Positions 17,462 through 25,181 of a DNA stretch of 64,000 nt are shown piece after piece. The DNA comes from Eubacterium barkeri (lineage in GTDB: Bacteria; Bacillota; Clostridia; Eubacteriales; Eubacteriaceae), in contig NZ_FNOU01000010.1 in NCBI RefSeq assembly GCF_900107125.1, forward strand, positions 29,052 to 93,051, in the 5' to 3' direction. The notes beneath the pieces are model-generated. The model was given only the letters and a program-made list of their open reading frames with translations. It searched no databases and was not told the origin of the DNA. Both the position numbers and the translations under genes were made by a program. Position 1 is the stretch's first letter. Every line of letters starts with the position of its first letter.

Positions 17462-18812
17462 GCTTGACCTCCATAGCCCCATCCAGCAGAGCGATGAGGA
17501 ATTGTGGATTACTGTAAAAATGGATGTGGGGATACCCGGCGATGGTATTCTTCTTCACATAACCGCACCGCCATTGTCGATTGCCCTTAGAAACTGTATA
17601 GGCTGTGGGCAAGGCCTCCTCTGCTTCCACCAGGCTGTGGTGAAATTCATGGGCCCGGGTACAAATACTCTCTCCCCGGATTTCAGCCAATACCTCAACA
17701 TACCCAAAGCGCTGGAGCCTCTCGGTCATGACGGTACGGGCCGGCAGAAAACCAATGCCCTCTGTGGGATCTGTGGTTTTATCCGCCAACCATTGGGTTA
17801 GTACCATCAGTCCCCCACACTCCGCAAAGCAGGGCAGCCCCGCCTCCAAAGCCTGGCGGGCGTTTTCCCGAAAAACCCCGTTGTCTTCAAATTCCTTCCC
17901 AAATACCTCGGGGAAGCCCCCGCCGATATAGAGGCCATCCAGATTATCCGGCAAGGCCCCATGGGCCAGTGGACTAAAGAACACCAGCTCCACCCCCAGC
18001 ACTTCCAAAGCGGATAAATTGTCCTGGTAATAAAAGTTAAAGGCCTGGTCCCTGGGGATTCCGATTCGCAGGCCCTTATACTGGCCGGCCCTGCTTTGAA
18101 AGGGATCCGCCATCAATCCCTGGGGGCCTATTGTCTCGGATAGGGATAACATTTGGTCCAAATCGATATGGGCCTCGGCCAGGGCTGCCGCCTGATCCAC
18201 CTTCTTCTGAATATCCACCAGCTCATCCACCGGAATCAGTCCCAGATGCCGGCTGTTCACTGCAAGCTCCGGACATTCCGGCATCCACCCCACACAGGGG
18301 ACCCCGGCATGGGTCTCGATCATTTCCTTTAACAAATGATAGTGGCTTTCTGAGGACAGTCGATTGACAATAACCCCTGCCACCCGGACCTCGGGATCGA
18401 AATCCACATAGCCCTTCACCATGGCCGCTGCAGATTTGGACATCCCCCGCCCATTGATGATGAGGAAAACCGGAATACCCAGCACCTTGGAAAGATAGGC
18501 ACTGCTCCCCACATCATCCTTCACGCCATGGCCATCGTAGAGCCCCATTACACCTTCCACCACACCCACGGCATCTTCCGTCATTTTGCCATAATGCAGA
18601 AGCCGAACCGTTTCAGGGTCCAGCATCCAGGTATCCAGGTTAATGGATGACCGCCCGGTGACAAAGGTGTGGAACATGGGATCGATGTAATCCGGCCCGG
18701 TTTTAAAGGGGGTAACCGCCTCACCTCTGGCCCGCAGCGCCGCCATAATGCCCATGGTCACTGTGGTCTTCCCTACATTGCTGCTGACCCCGGCCAGCAT
18801 GAAATCTTTCAT
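17442..18812 (-). CDS. cbiA: CbiA, cobyrinic acid a,c-diamide synthase
   Basis: Glutamine- and ATP-dependent amidation of the a and c carboxylates of cobyrinic acid. The 456 residues show a P-loop at GVSSNVGKTT (residues 8-17), the KTGPDYIDPMFH stretch at 37-48 and a glutamine amidotransferase domain with nucleophile Cys332 in AECGGLM and a late His in REFHHSL-like ARAHEFHHSL. It is the first gene of the operon, 80 bases after the riboswitch region, and overlaps the kinase gene by 20 bases. Confidence 0.95.
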   Translation of the reverse strand: MKDFMLAGVSSNVGKTTVTMGIMAALRARGEAVTPFKTGPDYIDPMFHTFVTGRSSINLDTWMLDPETVRLLHYGKMTEDAVGVVEGVMGLYDGHGVKDDVGSSAYLSKVLGIPVFLIINGRGMSKSAAAMVKGYVDFDPEVRVAGVIVNRLSSESHYHLLKEMIETHAGVPCVGWMPECPELAVNSRHLGLIPVDELVDIQKKVDQAAALAEAHIDLDQMLSLSETIGPQGLMADPFQSRAGQYKGLRIGIPRDQAFNFYYQDNLSALEVLGVELVFFSPLAHGALPDNLDGLYIGGGFPEVFGKEFEDNGVFRENARQALEAGLPCFAECGGLMVLTQWLADKTTDPTEGIGFLPARTVMTERLQRFGYVEVLAEIRGESICTRAHEFHHSLVEAEEALPTAYTVSKGNRQWRCGYVKKNTIAGYPHIHFYSNPQFLIALLDGAMEVKHAKGRG

Positions 18813-18870
18813 GGTTTCCTCCCAATCACAAAAAAATCCGCCATCCCTATGTATTTTGGGAAGACAGACT

Positions 18871-18907
18871 AAAAAAAGCGCTCAATTAACCCACTTCTCC
18901 CACCGAG
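18871..18907 (-). terminator. Possible riboswitch-controlled attenuator before cbiA
   Basis: On the minus strand a weak stem (CTCGGT pairing with ATTGAG, two G-U pairs) ends just before CGC and a run of seven T. It lies between the cobalamin riboswitch and cbiA. The stem is poor, so control at translation initiation is equally possible. Confidence 0.3.
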
Positions 18908-19075
18908 ATGATTCCTTGACTTTATCATCCTGCCCAGGTCTCCTGACTTTTGCTTCATCCTGACCCTCCCCTTCCCATCCCATTTTGGAACAGTGGTCTC
19001 GGAGGTCTCGTCGGCAATCACAGTAGCGGGGGCTGTAGCGGTTTTTACCGCTTTTCCTGCACAGCATGAACCTTA
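18895..19075 (-). promoter_or_regulatory. Cobalamin riboswitch controlling the cobalamin operon
   Basis: Read on the minus strand, the leader has the AdoCbl riboswitch consensus blocks in order: GGAAAAGCGGTAAAAACC near 19040, CCCCGCTACTGTGA near 19020, and the B12 box AGTCAGGAGACCTGGGCA at 18931-18948. It follows a promoter at 19094-19122 and precedes cbiA. The three blocks and their spacing are seen directly; the exact ends are approximate. By family knowledge, bound adenosylcobalamin would switch off the twenty-gene operon. Confidence 0.93.
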
Positions 19076-19093
19076 TTCTTATTGATTACGTTT

Positions 19094-19122
19094 ATAGTAC
19101 CACAATTACGACACACATTCAA
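19094..19122 (-). promoter_or_regulatory. Sigma-A-type promoter of the cobalamin operon
   Basis: TTGAAT (19117-19122) and TACTAT (19094-19099) with a 17-base spacer, read on the minus strand. The predicted start site lies just before the first riboswitch block. Confidence 0.7.
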
Positions 19123-19200
19123 CGAAAAACATCAACGGTTCCAGAACCTTTACCCTAAAATAGATCCACTCACTTTTACTCTCCGATCTGTAAGAAAAGA

Positions 19201-19229
19201 TTGGTTTTTTTTCATGAATTTGCTATGAT
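19201..19229 (+). promoter_or_regulatory. Extended -10 promoter of the DtxR-family regulator gene
   Basis: TTGGTT at 19201-19206 and TATGAT at 19224-19229 with a 17-base spacer, plus TGC directly before the -10 (extended -10). It rules out the in-frame ATG at 19215 and earlier codons as translation starts. Confidence 0.7.
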
Positions 19230-19272
19230 TAAACAAAGGATGAATGGTATTGTGGAAGAGAGGGTTTTATCA

Positions 19273-19647
19273 ATGCAAAAAACAGAATCAACCGAAAATT
19301 ATTTAGAACGAATTTTAATGCTCCGACAGGAAAAGGGAAATGTACGGGCCATCGACGTGGCCAACGCCCTGAATTTTTCCAAGCCCAGCGTCAGCATTGC
19401 CGTGAAGCGGCTTCAGGAACAAGGTTATCTTGTGGTAGACCATGGACACTGCCTGAAGCTAACACCCTCGGGTGAAGCCATTGCCCAGAAGATCTACCAG
19501 CGCCATTGTAATCTGGCAGCGCTCTTTATGGCTGTTGGCGTCAGTGAAGAGCAGGCCACCACAGATGCCTGTATGATCGAGCACGACATCAGCGAAGAAA
19601 CCTACCAATGTCTATTAGCCCACTACAAATCACATTTTAAGGGCTAA
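19273..19647 (+). CDS. DtxR/MntR-family metal-dependent transcriptional regulator, short form
   Basis: A 124-residue winged-helix regulator: ENYLERILML at 8-17, recognition helix region SKPSVSIAVKRLQEQGYL at 36-53, then a short dimerisation domain. It lacks the C-terminal SH3-like domain of long DtxR proteins, as in MntR. The metal-site positions read Asn9, Glu12, His78, Cys100, Glu103 and His104; the CxxEH block resembles iron-type DtxR, but the position that is Asp in MntR or Met in DtxR is Asn. The start at 19273 follows GAGAGGG; a strong promoter just upstream excludes longer starts. It is divergent from the cobalamin operon and convergent with cbiO, so it may answer to cobalt or iron (inference). 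Confidence 0.85.
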   Translation: MQKTESTENYLERILMLRQEKGNVRAIDVANALNFSKPSVSIAVKRLQEQGYLVVDHGHCLKLTPSGEAIAQKIYQRHCNLAALFMAVGVSEEQATTDACMIEHDISEETYQCLLAHYKSHFKG

Positions 19648-19653
19648 GGGCGG

Positions 19654-20487
19654 CTACTTCAAAAGGATTTTCCGAAAATCCCCTACCGTCTTTGGATAAG
19701 GGCCTTCCTGGGGCCAATTCCCGCTTTCAATCATCGCATCCCGGACATCCAATAAAATGGGCTTTTTCAAATTGGCCTTTATGCGAATGTCCTCATTAGA
19801 GAAGATGGCTTCGGGAGTTCCGTCGGCAATAATATCTCCCCCGGCAAAAACAATGACCCGCTTCGCCCAACGATAGGCAAAGTCCATATCGTGGGTAGAA
19901 ATCAGCAGGGTCTTTCCCTGATCCACCAGCTTACTCAGGACTTCCTCCAGCATGACAGCATTCAGGGGGTCCAGGGATGCCGTGGGTTCATCAAAGATAA
20001 TGACTTCGGGGTGCATGGCGATAATATCCGCAATGGTGATGCGTTTCTTTTCCCCACCGCTGCAATAATGGGGCGCCCGATCCCTGAATTCCATGAGATT
20101 CATATAATCCAGGGCTTCATCAACCCGGCGGACCACCTCATCCCGGCTGAGCTTTAGGTTCATGGGTCCAAAGGATACCTCCCCCATGACGGTGGAGGCG
20201 ATAATCTGATTATCCGCATCCTGGAAAACGATGCCTACCCCCTTGCGCAGGGTATTCAAATCCTTCTTATTGCGAGTGATCGTCTGGCCCTTAAAGCGAA
20301 TCGTCCCCTCATCGGGAATGAGTACTCCATTGATGTTTAAAAAGAAGGTGGATTTGCCGGCTCCATTGGAGCCCACCACAGCAATCCGCTCCCCTTGCCG
20401 GATATCAACGGTGATTCCGTTGAGTGCCGCATTTTCCCCAGAATAAGCATATTTCAAATCTGCGATTTCTAAAATCGATTCCTGCAT
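19654..20487 (-). CDS. cbiO: CbiO, ATPase of the cobalt ECF transporter
   Basis: ABC ATPase of 277 residues that energises CbiMNQ. Walker A is VGSNGAGKST near residue 38, the signature is YCSGGEKKRITIAD near residue 142 and Walker B is VIIFDEPTAS near residue 164, followed by the switch His in STHDMDFAYRW. The ATG at 20487 sits after GAGGTG and five bases past the cbiQ stop. Last gene of the cbiMNQO operon; it meets the regulator gene tail to tail with six bases between stops. Confidence 0.94.
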   Translation of the reverse strand: MQESILEIADLKYAYSGENAALNGITVDIRQGERIAVVGSNGAGKSTFFLNINGVLIPDEGTIRFKGQTITRNKKDLNTLRKGVGIVFQDADNQIIASTVMGEVSFGPMNLKLSRDEVVRRVDEALDYMNLMEFRDRAPHYCSGGEKKRITIADIIAMHPEVIIFDEPTASLDPLNAVMLEEVLSKLVDQGKTLLISTHDMDFAYRWAKRVIVFAGGDIIADGTPEAIFSNEDIRIKANLKKPILLDVRDAMIESGNWPQEGPYPKTVGDFRKILLK

Positions 20488-20492
20488 TTCAT

Positions 20493-21401
20493 TCACCTCA
20501 TCGTTGCAATCCAAACCACCACTAAGTAGATGACCACCAAAGCTGCTAAAATAACCTGTTTGGCCACCAGAGGTTTTTTGTCCTCCAGAAACTTTAACTC
20601 CCCATCATAACACCGGGCCTCCATGGCATCGTAAAATTGCCCGCCACGCTTCATCGAGACAATAAGGAGATTTCCTGCAGTATTCCCAAAGGAATAGATG
20701 GCACGCTTATACGTCGTATAACCTAAACGGGATTCTGCAGAATTGCGCATTCGGGATTGGGTATCCATTAGGATAAAAATATAACGGTACATGATATTCA
20801 TCAGTTCTACGATGAGCATGGGGACATGGAGACGTCGCAGCACACTGAAAATTTCCCCGGACATGGTCGAGAGTGACATCATGTACATGGCACTGACTGC
20901 ACCAAAGGCCTTTCCCCATAAATTAATGGTGGTCCCCAGGCCTTCCCGCGTAACGAAAACGGTAAACCATCGGCAGTCCAGGTTCACCAAAGACTCAGGG
21001 GCTGGCCCCCAGGAGAAATTCACCAGAATCACGATGCTCCCAATAATCAGAAAAGCAATGGGAATGGCAAGGAGCTCCAAATATTTTCTGAAATGGATCC
21101 CCCCCAGGATCACCGTCACAAAGGTGGTAATCAGAATAACGCTGATGGAAACGTAAAGATTATCCGCCACCACGCACATCAGCAGCAGGATGATGGCAAA
21201 GCCCACCTTAAATCCAGGATTCACCCCGCCAAGCTTTGAGGTATAGGCATAAATATCAATGGAAAGGGTCGATTCCCCATGCTTATGTCCGAAGCCACGA
21301 TGGTGATGGTGTCCATTACGGACACCATCCTTCATTTGGTATATGCATCCAACCAACAGCACCAGGAGAGGTGGAACCAGCCACAATAATTTTACATCCA
21401 T
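20493..21401 (-). CDS. cbiQ: CbiQ, transmembrane protein of the cobalt ECF transporter
   Basis: EcfT-type membrane coupling protein, 302 residues. An N-terminal hydrophobic segment (residues 4-20) is followed by a His-rich loop (HHHHRGFGHKHG, near 31-42), then DIYAYTSKLGGVNP and about five membrane helices. The cytoplasmic coupling-helix region with AxxxRG-like motifs (SRMRNSAESRLGY and MEARCYDG) is near the C-terminal half. Start at 21401 follows GGAGG by six bases. The His-rich loop and extra N-terminal helix are not in the shortest CbiQ proteins and could buffer cobalt, which is inference. Confidence 0.9.
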   Translation of the reverse strand: MDVKLLWLVPPLLVLLVGCIYQMKDGVRNGHHHHRGFGHKHGESTLSIDIYAYTSKLGGVNPGFKVGFAIILLLMCVVADNLYVSISVILITTFVTVILGGIHFRKYLELLAIPIAFLIIGSIVILVNFSWGPAPESLVNLDCRWFTVFVTREGLGTTINLWGKAFGAVSAMYMMSLSTMSGEIFSVLRRLHVPMLIVELMNIMYRYIFILMDTQSRMRNSAESRLGYTTYKRAIYSFGNTAGNLLIVSMKRGGQFYDAMEARCYDGELKFLEDKKPLVAKQVILAALVVIYLVVVWIATMR

Positions 21402-21457
21402 AGTGCCTCCAATCTGACACAACTTCCCTAAAAACCGTCAAAGCCAATTAAAAGGGG

Positions 21458-21781
21458 CTATAAATCCTGATCTTCCTTACCCAGCTTCTTCCGCTCCACA
21501 AATCGGCCGAGAAAAAAGGCCAATATTCCAACGCCAATCCCAGTCTGAACACAGAAAATCATGGATTCTACCTCTCCAGGCAGCTCCCCATTCAGAGCCT
21601 GCTCCAGCACCGGAGTAAACCAAGGTTCATATTCCTGTCCCTGGATTTCACTAATCATCTCACTCCCGGCATCATCCGATCCGCCAAATTCTGCCCCCTG
21701 AAGCATAAACAGAGGAACCAAGGCAATGAGAACTACTGCGATTAAAATGATAATAACGGTTTTCTTATTGCTTGCAGTCAT
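21458..21781 (-). CDS. cbiN: CbiN, small membrane subunit of the cobalt transporter
   Basis: A 107-residue protein with two membrane helices (residues 8-28 and about 77-95) separated by an extracytoplasmic loop containing EYEPWFTPVLE, the typical CbiN stretch near residue 50. CbiN helps load Co2+ into CbiM. The gene overlaps the cbiM stop by one base and is followed by a 56-base gap before cbiQ with no other feature seen. Confidence 0.9.
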   Translation of the reverse strand: MTASNKKTVIIILIAVVLIALVPLFMLQGAEFGGSDDAGSEMISEIQGQEYEPWFTPVLEQALNGELPGEVESMIFCVQTGIGVGILAFFLGRFVERKKLGKEDQDL

Positions 21782-22530
21782 TATTTTACCTCCTCAATAA
21801 ATCCAATGGCTTTCAGTTCCGGGCTGGCATAGGATTCCAGTGCAATAACGATAACCACAGACAGCAGCCCCTCAATAATGGCCAGGGGCACTTGAGTTGG
21901 GGCAAACACCCCCAGGAATTTAATGGCCGATGCCATCACACCCCCAGATTCCGAAGGATAGGCCATGGCCAGCTGGAATGCCGTCACACAATAGGTAAAT
22001 AAATCCCCCAGGGCACAGGCAACAAACACACTGATTTTTCGGTTCCATCCCAGTTTTTTCCCCAGGGCGTAAAGGCCAAAGGACACAAAGGGCCCTGCAA
22101 TAGCCATGGAAAAGGTGTTTGCCCCCAGGGTGGTCAGTCCCCCATGAGCTAAAAGGATGGCCTGAAACAAGAGCACGATAATCCCCAGAATACTGACCGC
22201 CGCTGGTCCAAAGAGAATGGCGCCCAGACCGGTCCCCGTCATATGGGAGCAGCTACCGGTTACTGATGGAATCTTTAGCGACGAGATAACAAAGATAAAA
22301 GCCCCTGCCATAGCCAGCAAGGTAATGGACTTCCGATTCTCTGATACCGTCTTTTTGATGGAAAAGAATCCCCAAACCAAGAAGGGAATGGAAATGACTC
22401 CCCAGAGCACACAATACCCTACCGGCAGATATCCCTCCATGATATGCATGGCACCCGCCACCGGCATAATACCGAAGCACAGGGAGAAGGCTGCGGATGC
22501 AGCAACAATCCACTTTTGTTTCTTATTCAT
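21781..22530 (-). CDS. cbiM: CbiM, substrate-binding membrane subunit of the cobalt transporter
   Basis: The S-component of the cobalt ECF importer, 249 residues. A signal-like N-terminus (residues 1-27) ends PVAGA and is followed by MHIMEGYLP, the sequence whose free amino end and His2 coordinate cobalt after cleavage in this family. Conserved HMTGTGLGAILFGP near residue 97 and five or six further helices follow. Its leader has promoter, cobalamin riboswitch and terminator, so cobalt uptake should fall when cobalamin is plentiful. Confidence 0.94.
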   Translation of the reverse strand: MNKKQKWIVAASAAFSLCFGIMPVAGAMHIMEGYLPVGYCVLWGVISIPFLVWGFFSIKKTVSENRKSITLLAMAGAFIFVISSLKIPSVTGSCSHMTGTGLGAILFGPAAVSILGIIVLLFQAILLAHGGLTTLGANTFSMAIAGPFVSFGLYALGKKLGWNRKISVFVACALGDLFTYCVTAFQLAMAYPSESGGVMASAIKFLGVFAPTQVPLAIIEGLLSVVIVIALESYASPELKAIGFIEEVK

Positions 22531-22613
22531 AAGAAACCTCCTGAAATAGATTTATAATAATTGCTGCAGTCTTGTATGCGTATGACTTATTTCGCGCTTT
22601 TGTCACCTTTCGC

Positions 22614-22642
22614 AAAAAAACCTCCCCAGCACACTGAGGAGG
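22614..22642 (-). terminator. Intrinsic terminator of the cbiM riboswitch
   Basis: Minus-strand stem CCTCCTCAG / CTGGGGAGG (nine pairs, one G-U) with a TGTG loop, followed by seven T. It lies between the riboswitch and cbiM, so it is the expression platform of the switch: premature termination on cobalamin binding. Confidence 0.9.
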
Positions 22643-22694
22643 CTTTGAAATACAAAACGTCGTATCTCTAAAACAAACTAAATCGGAGTGCTTT

Positions 22695-22845
22695 TAGAAA
22701 GCCGCCGTGGTGATATTCTGGCTAATCAATATCATCTGTCTTCGCCTTCCCATCCTTTGACAGTGGCAATGAAGACAGCATTTTGAAACACAGATGCGAT
22801 TACAGCAGAGGATTCCAACCTCTTTCCCAACACACGGAAGCAATT
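22695..22845 (-). promoter_or_regulatory. Cobalamin riboswitch controlling cbiMNQO
   Basis: On the minus strand: GGGAAAGAGGTTGGAATCC near 22825, CTGTAATCGC near 22800, ATTGCCACTGTCAAAGGATGG near 22760 and a divergent B12-box region AGCCAGAATATCACCAC near 22705. The block order and the GCCACTG core match AdoCbl-type riboswitches; the box is variant. Position between a strong promoter and a terminator supports it. Confidence 0.9.
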
Positions 22846-22859
22846 ATTATATTAGCTTA

Positions 22860-22888
22860 ATTGTATCTCTTGGGCCTTTGGGTGTCAA
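22860..22888 (-). promoter_or_regulatory. Strong sigma-A-type promoter of cbiMNQO
   Basis: TTGACA (22883-22888), 17-base spacer, TACAAT (22860-22865) on the minus strand. The -35 box contains the stop codon of the upstream ATPase gene (22885-22887), so the two transcription units overlap. Confidence 0.85.
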
Positions 22889-24150
22889 GAGAAACCGTTT
22901 TTTATTGTGCCAATCATCCCCAGAAAATCGTCATGATCATCAATCATAACCACCTCCCGCTGACGTTTTATATCCTCCAGAGCCTCTGCCACCAATCCTC
23001 CAGTAAAATCGCCTGACAATACGCTCCGATGCATCACAATGGTTCCCTTAAAATCCGACAATCCCCGAAGATTTTCGATATTTCCGGTGCCAAAGGGAAC
23101 ATCCGCCACTAAAAGCACATCCGCCCCTGACATCAGGGCCAGATTCTTTCGCTGATCCTCTGGAGACACCGCCATAAAGGGTGGAATCACTACCATTTCC
23201 AGGCCCAGATACTCTGCCATCCGCCAGTCATCGCTCCCCTCATTCACCACCCCCAGGGTGACATGGTGGCCCATTTCAGACAACTCATCCAAAATCCGAA
23301 CCGCCCCGCCACCACCGCAAATCACATGAATGGACAAAGGATTTTCCACTTGCTGGGGCTTTAGCACCCCGATAGGAATCACCTCGGGTTTTTCGAAGAG
23401 GGTATTCTCTCGAATCAGCATCCGCATATTGTACAACAGGCGCATATTATCATCCACAATAACAGCCTCCGGCGGGCCATCCGCCACCACCTGTCCGTCA
23501 TTAATCATAATAAGCCGCCCGCAATACCGGGAGGCTAGATTCAGATCATGGAGCACCGCCACCACCGTCATGCCGGATTCCTTATTGAGGCGAACGATCA
23601 TTTCCATGACCTCGATTTGATGATGGACATCTAAAGCCGAGGTGGGTTCGTCCAGTAGGATGATTTCCGGCTCCTGGGCGATGGCCCGGGCAATAACCAC
23701 CCGCTGCTTTTCCCCGCCGGAAAGCTCATTAAAGAGTCGCCCTCTAAATCGCTGTGTCCCCGTCACGGCCATGGCCCGGGTCACGATATCCCGGTCCTGG
23801 TTCCCCTCCCGATCCCGAAAGCCCAGATAGGGGTTTCGGCCCATCATCACAATATCCTCCACATAAAAATCGTAGTCGATGGCAAAGTGCTGGGGAACCA
23901 CCGCCATCCGCCTGGCCCGCTCCCTCTGGGAAAGGCCGGCATTATCCTCTCCCTGGACCCAAATCTGCCCTGCAGTAATGGGCAATAAACCGGACACCCC
24001 CTTAAGGAGGGTCGATTTCCCCGTTCCATTGGAGCCAATCAGCCCAACGAACTCCCCTTCATGGATGGTCGCTGTAAAGCCCTTGATGATTTCCCGTTCT
24101 CCATACCCTGTATGAACACCGTCGAAGCGCAGTATTTCCTTGGCATCCAT
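22885..24150 (-). CDS. btuD: BtuD-like ABC transporter ATPase with C-terminal extension
   Basis: FecE/BtuD-type ATPase, 421 residues. The ABC domain occupies about 1-250: Walker A GSNGTGKST near residue 39, signature LSGGEKQRV near residue 142 and Walker B IILLDEPTSALD. From about residue 265 there is a second domain of roughly 155 residues (HVICGGGGAVRILDELSEMGHH, then MSGADVLLVADVPFG and a final DIKRQREVVMIDDHDD), which looks Rossmann-like and has no ABC motif. The partner genes btuC and btuF precede it with 2-base and 4-base junctions. Cobamide import is inferred from the surrounding cobalt and cobalamin genes; iron chelate import is the alternative. Confidence 0.85.
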   Translation of the reverse strand: MDAKEILRFDGVHTGYGEREIIKGFTATIHEGEFVGLIGSNGTGKSTLLKGVSGLLPITAGQIWVQGEDNAGLSQRERARRMAVVPQHFAIDYDFYVEDIVMMGRNPYLGFRDREGNQDRDIVTRAMAVTGTQRFRGRLFNELSGGEKQRVVIARAIAQEPEIILLDEPTSALDVHHQIEVMEMIVRLNKESGMTVVAVLHDLNLASRYCGRLIMINDGQVVADGPPEAVIVDDNMRLLYNMRMLIRENTLFEKPEVIPIGVLKPQQVENPLSIHVICGGGGAVRILDELSEMGHHVTLGVVNEGSDDWRMAEYLGLEMVVIPPFMAVSPEDQRKNLALMSGADVLLVADVPFGTGNIENLRGLSDFKGTIVMHRSVLSGDFTGGLVAEALEDIKRQREVVMIDDHDDFLGMIGTIKNGFS

Positions 24151-24152
24151 GG

Positions 24153-25181
24153 CTATACCCCCTTCCTGGTTTTACGCAGGAGATAAATAAAAAAGGGACC
24201 ACCAAAGGCTGCGGTAATAATCCCCACAGGAATCTCCTGGCTGGCCACACTCCGGGCCAGGGTGTCGCAGCATACCAGAAAGGCCCCGCCCAGGACCATG
24301 GATAAGGGCAAAAGCACCCGGTGCTTGGGACCCGTGAGCATCCGTACCACATGGGGAACCACCAGCCCTACGAAGCCGATAATTCCGGTCACAGAAACTA
24401 CTGCCGCCACCACGATGGAAGAGGCAATGAGAACCTTCTTTTTAAGACGCTCGGTATCCACCCCCAGCTGGGTTGCCGTATCCTCCCCTAAAAGCATAAT
24501 ATCCAATTCCCGAACCGTTGTTGCCAACACCACGCATCCCAAAAGCACAAAGGGCAGCACAATAAAGACCTGGTCCCAGCCCGTTCCATTAAAGCTGCCC
24601 ATGGTCCAAAACATAATGGCATTCATACTCTGGACATTAAAGATCATCAGAAGAGACATAAAAGCAGAGAGACTCTGGCCCACCGCAATACCGGAAAGAA
24701 GCAGGCTTCCCACGGGTACCCGCCGTCCCACTCTGGAAATGCGATAAACCAAAAAAATGGTCACAAAGGCCCCAATAAAGGCCAACACCGCCGTGCCTCC
24801 CATTCCCATAAAGCTGGTATCAAAACGCAGGACAATGCCGATAGCTGCCCCCAGTGCTGCCCCAGAGGATACCCCCAGGATATAAGGATCGGCCATGGGA
24901 TTCTTAAAGATCCCCTGATACGCCCCGCCACAGACAGCCAAGGCCCCCCCTGTCAAAAAACCCAGAATAACCCGGGGCAGACGCACATCCCAGATAATGG
25001 CCCCGTGGCCTGCACTGGCACTGCTCCCTCCAATGTCAATGCGGAGCAGTTGGTACAATAGAATCCGGTTCGCCTCCCCAAAGGGAATGGACGTAATCCC
25101 CATTAAGGTGCAAATATAAATCAGAAGTAAACACCCCACCACCAGCAGGGGCAGGGCGTATTTTTTTAAATGCTTTTTCAT
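24153..25181 (-). CDS. btuC: BtuC-like ABC transporter permease (FecCD family)
   Basis: Membrane permease of 342 residues with about ten hydrophobic helices, the normal number for BtuC/FecD. Family stretches are RLPRVILGFLTGGALAVCGGAYQGIFKNPMADP-like segment near residues 68-100 (read in parts: RLPRVILGF, then NPMADPYILG), GIVGFVGL-like IIGFVGLVVPH near 270 and a final GPFFIYLLRK. It overlaps btuF by 4 bases and precedes btuD by 2. Confidence 0.9.
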   Translation of the reverse strand: MKKHLKKYALPLLVVGCLLLIYICTLMGITSIPFGEANRILLYQLLRIDIGGSSASAGHGAIIWDVRLPRVILGFLTGGALAVCGGAYQGIFKNPMADPYILGVSSGAALGAAIGIVLRFDTSFMGMGGTAVLAFIGAFVTIFLVYRISRVGRRVPVGSLLLSGIAVGQSLSAFMSLLMIFNVQSMNAIMFWTMGSFNGTGWDQVFIVLPFVLLGCVVLATTVRELDIMLLGEDTATQLGVDTERLKKKVLIASSIVVAAVVSVTGIIGFVGLVVPHVVRMLTGPKHRVLLPLSMVLGGAFLVCCDTLARSVASQEIPVGIITAAFGGPFFIYLLRKTRKGV

